Positions 59,677-64,000 of a stretch of 64,000 nucleotides of DNA are shown in pieces. Each line of letters starts with the position of its first letter. The first letter of the stretch is position 1. The stretch lies in contig CAYXFD010000014.1 in NCBI GenBank assembly GCA_964464175.1, positions 1 to 64,000 of the forward strand, read 5' to 3'. A program made the position numbers and the translations under genes. The notes below the pieces were generated by a model that was not told the origin of the DNA, did not search any database, and was given only the letters and a program-made list of their open reading frames with translations. This DNA comes from CAYXFD01 sp964464175 (GTDB lineage: Bacteria; Cloacimonadota; Cloacimonadia; Cloacimonadales; JAJBBL01).

Positions 59677-62334
59677 ATGGGAATTGAAATCAGCAAGACT
59701 TACGACCCACAAATCGTTGAAAAGAAATGGTATGATCACTGGTTCAGAGAAGGATTATTCACACCTCAGATCGATGAAAGGAAACGTCCCTATACTGTTT
59801 TAATGCCCCCCCCGAATGTAACGGGGATCCTGCATATTGGGCATGTTTTGAATATTACACTACAGGATGTTGCCATAAGATATAAAAGAATGACTGGTGT
59901 TCCTACACTCTGGCTGCCCGGAGTTGATCATGCCGGGATAGCAACTCAGAATATGGTGGAAAAAGACCTGCATAAGCAGGGATTAGACCGTCATCAAGTC
60001 GGCAGGGAAAAGCTTTTAGAGCTTGTCTGGGCCTGGAAAAATGAGAAAGGGAGAACAATACTCGAACAATTGAAACAACTGGGTGCGTCCTGTGACTGGA
60101 GTCGTGAGCGATTCACAATGGATGAAATGCTCTCCCGGGCAGTGAAGGAAGTTTTTGTCCAATTATATGAGAAAGGGCTTATTTATAAAGGAGAGTATAT
60201 AATTAATTGGTGTCCCCGCTGTATCAGTGCCTTGTCGAATGATGAGGTGGAACACGAGGATGCTCAAGGATTTTTGTGGCACATCCGTTATCCCTTTCCT
60301 GAAGAAGAAGGCTATCTAACGGTTGCAACGACAAGACCGGAAACGATGCTGGGTGATGTAGCAGTAGCAGTTAATCCCGATGATGAACGGCACAAGCATC
60401 TGATCGGGAAAAGTGTAATCCTCCCCTTTGTTAACCGAAAGATTCCCATTATTGCTGATGATTATGTTGATCAGGAATTCGGGAGTGGATTTGTTAAGAT
60501 AACCCCGGCACATGACCCGAATGATTTCGAAATAGGAAGAAGGCATAACCTCCCCTTAATAGTAGTAATGAATGAAGAAGGGGTCATGAACGATCAGGCT
60601 GGGGCAGAATTCCAGGGTATGGATAGATTCGACTGTCGCCAGAAGCTGGTGAAACTATTGCAGGAGATGGATCTGATCGAGAAGATAGAGTCACATGACT
60701 TAGCGATCGGAAAATGCTATCGTTGTGACTCGATTATTGAGCCTTATGTTTCGGAACAGTGGTTTGTAAAGATGAAACCTCTGGCTGAGAGAGCGATAAA
60801 AAAGGTAGAGGAGGGAGAGATTCAATTTCAGCCCCAGCGGTGGGTCAAGGTGTTTATGCACTGGATGAACAATATCCGTGACTGGTGTATCTCCCGCCAG
60901 ATCTGGTGGGGTCATAGAATACCTGCCTACTACTGTGATTCCTGCGGAGAGATGGTTGTGGCTTTGGAAAAACCGGTTAAATGCGAAAAATGCGGGAGCA
61001 GTGAGTTTCGGCAGGATGAAGACGTTCTGGACACCTGGTTCTCTTCCTGGTTATGGCCCTTTTCGACAATGGGGTGGCCTGAAGAAACGGAGGATCTAAA
61101 ATATTTTCTCCCCACGGATTTACTGATAACTGCCCCTGAGATCATCTATCTCTGGGTAGCCCGAATGATAATGGCTACTCTGGAATTTTGTGATGAAATT
61201 CCTTTCCGCACTGTATTGTTGCATGGAACTGTCCGGGATCAGATTGGAAGGAAGATGAGCAAATCACTTGGGAATTCTCCCGATCCTCTGGATCTGATCA
61301 AATTAGTTGGAGCTGATGCTCTCAGGTTCAGCATGATTTTCAATGCCCCCAAAGGGGCAGACATCCATTATTCAGCGTCTGTAATGGAAAACGGCAGGAA
61401 TTTTTGCAACAAGATCTGGAATGCCTACCGCTTTATCATGGGAAATGTTAGTCAGATTGCCGGTCTTCCGGAAGAGGATGAACTCGACTTGGAGTTAGCC
61501 GACAGATGGATATACAGTAGATTACAGGAAGTAATCGCTGAAGTTACCGATTATTATGAAAACCTCCGGTTTAACGATGCTGCCCAGATTCTGCAGGACT
61601 TCATCTGGAAGGAATTCTGTTCCTGGTATCTGGAACTCAGCAAAGAGAGGATCTATAACAATCAAGATTTGAAAGCACAGAGAACGGTTAAGTATATTCT
61701 ATTGGATGTATTGCAGCAATCTCTGCGACTCTTACATCCGATTATGCCCTTTATCTCGGAAGAGATCTGGCAAAGTATAAAAGAGTGTTTCCCCCTGGAA
61801 GAAGAGGCATTGATTATTGCCCGTTTCCCCGTATCTCAAAGAGAGATGATAGATCACCGGATTGCAGAGGAGATGAATTTGATCCAGGAAAGCATCGTAG
61901 CTATCAGGAATCTTCGTAAACAGATTAATCTTTCACCGGCGCAGGAGGTCACTGTTGTTATCCGTCCGGTCAGCAGAGAACAGGCTGCGGTCATATCACT
62001 TTACTGCAATTATTTCCAGAAGCTGGCAAAAGTGACTGTACTTTCTACTGACCTGAATTGCGAAAGACCGAAAACGTCGATAGCTGCGGTAGTGAGCGGA
62101 ATGGAGATCTTTTTGCCGTTGAGCGGACTAATTGATCTGGGAAAAGAAAGGGAACGGCTGGAGAAGCAGCTTCAAAAAGCAGAGACTGAGTTAGCAAAGA
62201 CAGTTAAGAAGCTCTCCAGCGATAATTTTCTCAATAATGCCAAACCGGAAGTTATTGAAAAAGAGAGAGAAAAAGAGCAGGAATTTCTGCAGATTACCGA
62301 AAAAACCAAAGGCCTGTTACAGGACCTTAATTAG
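59677..62334 (+). CDS. valS: Valyl-tRNA synthetase
   Basis: 885 residues. Class I signatures HIGH (53-56, in ILHIGHVLN) and KMSKS (526-530, in GRKMSKSLGNSPDP) are intact. The editing domain has TTRPETMLGDVAVAV, there is a zinc-type CxxC pair (CDSCGE, CEKCGS) and the tRNA-binding WCISRQIWWGHRIPAYYC segment, and a C-terminal coiled coil (about 825-885) typical of ValS. It charges tRNA-Val and edits Thr. It opens a run of four closely spaced genes; GGGAG lies about 12 bases before the ATG. Confidence 0.97.
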   Translation: MGIEISKTYDPQIVEKKWYDHWFREGLFTPQIDERKRPYTVLMPPPNVTGILHIGHVLNITLQDVAIRYKRMTGVPTLWLPGVDHAGIATQNMVEKDLHKQGLDRHQVGREKLLELVWAWKNEKGRTILEQLKQLGASCDWSRERFTMDEMLSRAVKEVFVQLYEKGLIYKGEYIINWCPRCISALSNDEVEHEDAQGFLWHIRYPFPEEEGYLTVATTRPETMLGDVAVAVNPDDERHKHLIGKSVILPFVNRKIPIIADDYVDQEFGSGFVKITPAHDPNDFEIGRRHNLPLIVVMNEEGVMNDQAGAEFQGMDRFDCRQKLVKLLQEMDLIEKIESHDLAIGKCYRCDSIIEPYVSEQWFVKMKPLAERAIKKVEEGEIQFQPQRWVKVFMHWMNNIRDWCISRQIWWGHRIPAYYCDSCGEMVVALEKPVKCEKCGSSEFRQDEDVLDTWFSSWLWPFSTMGWPEETEDLKYFLPTDLLITAPEIIYLWVARMIMATLEFCDEIPFRTVLLHGTVRDQIGRKMSKSLGNSPDPLDLIKLVGADALRFSMIFNAPKGADIHYSASVMENGRNFCNKIWNAYRFIMGNVSQIAGLPEEDELDLELADRWIYSRLQEVIAEVTDYYENLRFNDAAQILQDFIWKEFCSWYLELSKERIYNNQDLKAQRTVKYILLDVLQQSLRLLHPIMPFISEEIWQSIKECFPLEEEALIIARFPVSQREMIDHRIAEEMNLIQESIVAIRNLRKQINLSPAQEVTVVIRPVSREQAAVISLYCNYFQKLAKVTVLSTDLNCERPKTSIAAVVSGMEIFLPLSGLIDLGKERERLEKQLQKAETELAKTVKKLSSDNFLNNAKPEVIEKEREKEQEFLQITEKTKGLLQDLN

Positions 62335-62354
62335 ATCCTATAAGGAGGGTTGTA

Positions 62355-62909
62355 ATGAGTCCCCGCAAGAAAAAGGAACAAGAAGAGATAAAAGAAGAAG
62401 TCATCCCTGAAATCGAGGTGGAAGCTATGGATGAAATGAAAGAGGAGATAGCCCGGGATCCGGGAAAGAAGAAATTGGTTTTCTATGAAAAACTGAGAGA
62501 GAGATTTGCCGGTAAAGTACCGGCAGAAGGTAAGATGAACAAGGTCAGTGATTTTCTCTTTCTGCTTCCCGATTTCTTTATCCTGTTATGCCGGCTTTTA
62601 ATGGAAGATAAAGTCACCAATCAGACCAAAGCTTTTATTCTTGGTGTGATAGCCTATGTCATGATGCCGATCGATATCATCCCTGATTTTATTCCGGTTA
62701 TTGGATTTCTTGACGATCTTATCCTGGTGGTTTTTGCCCTTGACCAGATCCTTAAATATACCGATGAACAGATCCTTCTCGATAATTGGAGCGGGAAAAG
62801 AAATCTATTCCTGACGGTCAGGAATATTATTGATATTGCAGACCGGGCAGTGAGCCAGCGGATTTTAGGAAAGATAAAAACATATGTACGGAGACTAAAA
62901 GGTAATTGA
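62355..62909 (+). CDS. DUF1232 (YkvA-type) membrane protein
   Basis: 184 residues. A highly charged N-terminus (1-60, Lys/Glu-rich) is followed by the DUF1232 core (about 90-140) with the hallmark AYVMMPIDIIPDFIPVIGFLDD, which has two hydrophobic segments. Function is unknown in this family. It lies 20 bases after valS with a good ribosome site (AAGGAGG), and its TGA overlaps the rdgB ATG. Confidence 0.88.
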   Translation: MSPRKKKEQEEIKEEVIPEIEVEAMDEMKEEIARDPGKKKLVFYEKLRERFAGKVPAEGKMNKVSDFLFLLPDFFILLCRLLMEDKVTNQTKAFILGVIAYVMMPIDIIPDFIPVIGFLDDLILVVFALDQILKYTDEQILLDNWSGKRNLFLTVRNIIDIADRAVSQRILGKIKTYVRRLKGN

Positions 62910-63544
62910 TGGATATTCTTATCTCTTCCCGCAATAGAGACAAGATAAGAGAGATTAAAACCTTACTCTCGTCGCTTCCTTTTAGTGTTTTTACTCCGTA
63001 TGATTTTGACGATTTGCCTGATGTAGAAGAAGATAAAAATACCCTTCTGGGAAATGCCTTGAAAAAGGGGCGGGAATTAACGGAAATTACCGGCTTACCT
63101 ACTATCGCAGATGATACCGGGCTTTTTATCGATGCTCTTGCCGGAGAACCGGGTATTTATGCGGCAAGATATGCCGGAGAGCATTGCAGCTATGCAGATA
63201 ACCGTCATAAGGTTCTTCGTTTAATGGCAAACAAGATAGACAGATCAGCCCGGTTTATGACAGTGGCAGTCTTTGTCCGTCCGGGAGCTGAGCCTCTGGT
63301 CGCGGAAGGGATTGTAGAAGGTGAGATCACAGAAGAGGAAAGAGGAGATAAAGGATTTGGTTATGATAATATCTTCAGGTTGCGGGAGGGCAGAAAAACT
63401 TTTGCCGAGATGGAGGAAGAAGAGAAGAATTTGTTCAGTCACCGGGGAATTGCTTTTCGTAAGCTTGCTGCGAAGATCCAGGAAGCTTACGAAGCGGGAA
63501 GTTTAGTTAATGATATTGATAAACATAAAATGGAGGAACAATGA
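62909..63544 (+). CDS. rdgB: Non-canonical purine NTP pyrophosphatase (RdgB/HAM1)
   Basis: 211 residues. ATG 62909 is preferred over an in-frame TTG at 62906; the TGATG junction shows coupling to the preceding gene. The substrate-grip motif SSRNRDKIREIK, the metal-binding DDTGLFIDAL, EPGIYAARYAG, GFGYDNIF and SHRGIAFRKL are all present. It hydrolyses ITP, dITP and XTP to the monophosphates, preventing misincorporation. The stop overlaps the next start (ATGA). Confidence 0.95.
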   Translation: MDILISSRNRDKIREIKTLLSSLPFSVFTPYDFDDLPDVEEDKNTLLGNALKKGRELTEITGLPTIADDTGLFIDALAGEPGIYAARYAGEHCSYADNRHKVLRLMANKIDRSARFMTVAVFVRPGAEPLVAEGIVEGEITEEERGDKGFGYDNIFRLREGRKTFAEMEEEEKNLFSHRGIAFRKLAAKIQEAYEAGSLVNDIDKHKMEEQ

Positions 63545-64000
63545 TTAACAAACAGATTTTTCGTCAATATGATGTCAGAGGTATCGTTAACCGCGATTTA
63601 ACCGAAGAGACGGTTTACCTGTTGGGTAGAGGCTTCGGCTCCTTTCTGCGCAAGAGAAACCTGAAATCAGTTGTGATCGGAGGAGATGCCCGGTTGAGCA
63701 CCCCTCTATTCAAGAAGGTTTTTTCCAACGGTTTGCTCGATTGCGGATGTGAGGTTACCGATGTAGCGATCTTAGCAACCCCGACTCTCTATTTTTCGAT
63801 AGAACACCTGAAAGCAGATGCCGGAGTTATGATTACCGGCAGTCATAATCCTCCCGAATATAATGGGTTTAAAATGAATATCGGACTTGCTTCCATTTTT
63901 GGTGACGACATAATGGAGATTTACGACATTATCCGGAAGGAAGAATTTGCTGAAGGTCCGGGAGTAAATCAAGTAGTCTCCGGAATGATCAAAGAGTACC
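63541..64000 (+). CDS. Phosphomannomutase/phosphoglucomutase (5' part; cut by window end)
   Basis: The visible 153 residues start IFRQYDVRGIVNRDLT and contain the phosphoserine loop TGSHNPPEYNGFK (catalytic Ser101) of the alpha-D-phosphohexomutase family. The enzyme interconverts hexose 1- and 6-phosphates for nucleotide sugar and envelope polysaccharide synthesis; PMM/PGM dual types begin this way. ATG 63541 overlaps the rdgB stop by 4 bases, making it the fourth gene of the valS run. The frame remains open at 64000. Confidence 0.93.
   Translation, partial: MINKQIFRQYDVRGIVNRDLTEETVYLLGRGFGSFLRKRNLKSVVIGGDARLSTPLFKKVFSNGLLDCGCEVTDVAILATPTLYFSIEHLKADAGVMITGSHNPPEYNGFKMNIGLASIFGDDIMEIYDIIRKEEFAEGPGVNQVVSGMIKEY

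Noticed and set aside
1..64000. tRNA, rRNA, CRISPR arrays, transposases and phage genes
   Set aside because: I looked for these on both strands and saw nothing convincing.

Overview
The window looks like chromosomal DNA of an anaerobic, Gram-negative (diderm) bacterium of the FCB / Candidatus Cloacimonadota type. The indications are giant secreted proteins built from MAM-like, Hydin-like, beta-helix and FN3-like modules, a GLUG-repeat protein ending in a FlgD/Por-type sorting tail, a secreted tricorn protease, TPR-rich signalling proteins, an arabinose-5-phosphate isomerase (LPS/Kdo route) and an [FeFe]-hydrogenase maturase HydE. The taxon is inferred from gene content only; no rRNA or tRNA gene was seen.

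Layout. 1-4.4 kb: the 3' end of a probable sorting-tail protein, a hairpin-bearing intergenic stretch, a GLUG exoprotein and a GAF/HD-GYP protein. 4.4-13.4 kb (minus strand): a four-module beta-helix exoprotein and a tricorn-like protease. 13.5-38.6 kb (minus strand): two tandem copies of one cassette, each made of a short receiver-like gene followed by a 3500-4000-residue secreted protein. 38.6-44.3 kb (minus): an NtrC-type sigma-54 activator, its TPR-containing sensor kinase and another TPR protein. 44.4-50.1 kb (minus): kdsD, thrS, an orphan solute-binding lipoprotein and a PAS/class III cyclase. 50.5-53.8 kb (plus): a CaCA antiporter, mnmA and hydE. 53.8-58.6 kb (minus): uvrC-murJ and panC-panD. 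59.0-64.0 kb (plus): a Nudix hydrolase, then valS, a DUF1232 gene, rdgB and a phosphohexomutase cut by the window edge.

The main discovery candidate is the duplicated cassette and its apparent control circuit. Each copy has a good -24/-12 sigma-54 promoter and three 16-bp palindromes of the form TATCCG-N4-CGGATA about 98, 168 and 187 bp upstream of the predicted start, with the same spacing in both copies. The gene for an NtrC-family activator and its kinase lies directly beside the second copy. The first gene of each cassette encodes a receiver fold whose phospho-acceptor Asp is replaced by Cys. The giant protein of copy 1 keeps the Cys/His pair of a papain-like peptidase, while copy 2 has Ser at the Cys position. 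The cassette ends (promoter, receiver gene, last ~190 coding bases, terminator) are nearly identical, but the giant coding regions between them have diverged. I infer a two-component, sigma-54-driven system that deploys paired active and inactive giant exoproteins.

The rest of the window is mostly housekeeping: tRNA charging and modification, DNA repair, peptidoglycan precursor flipping, pantothenate synthesis and nucleotide sanitation.
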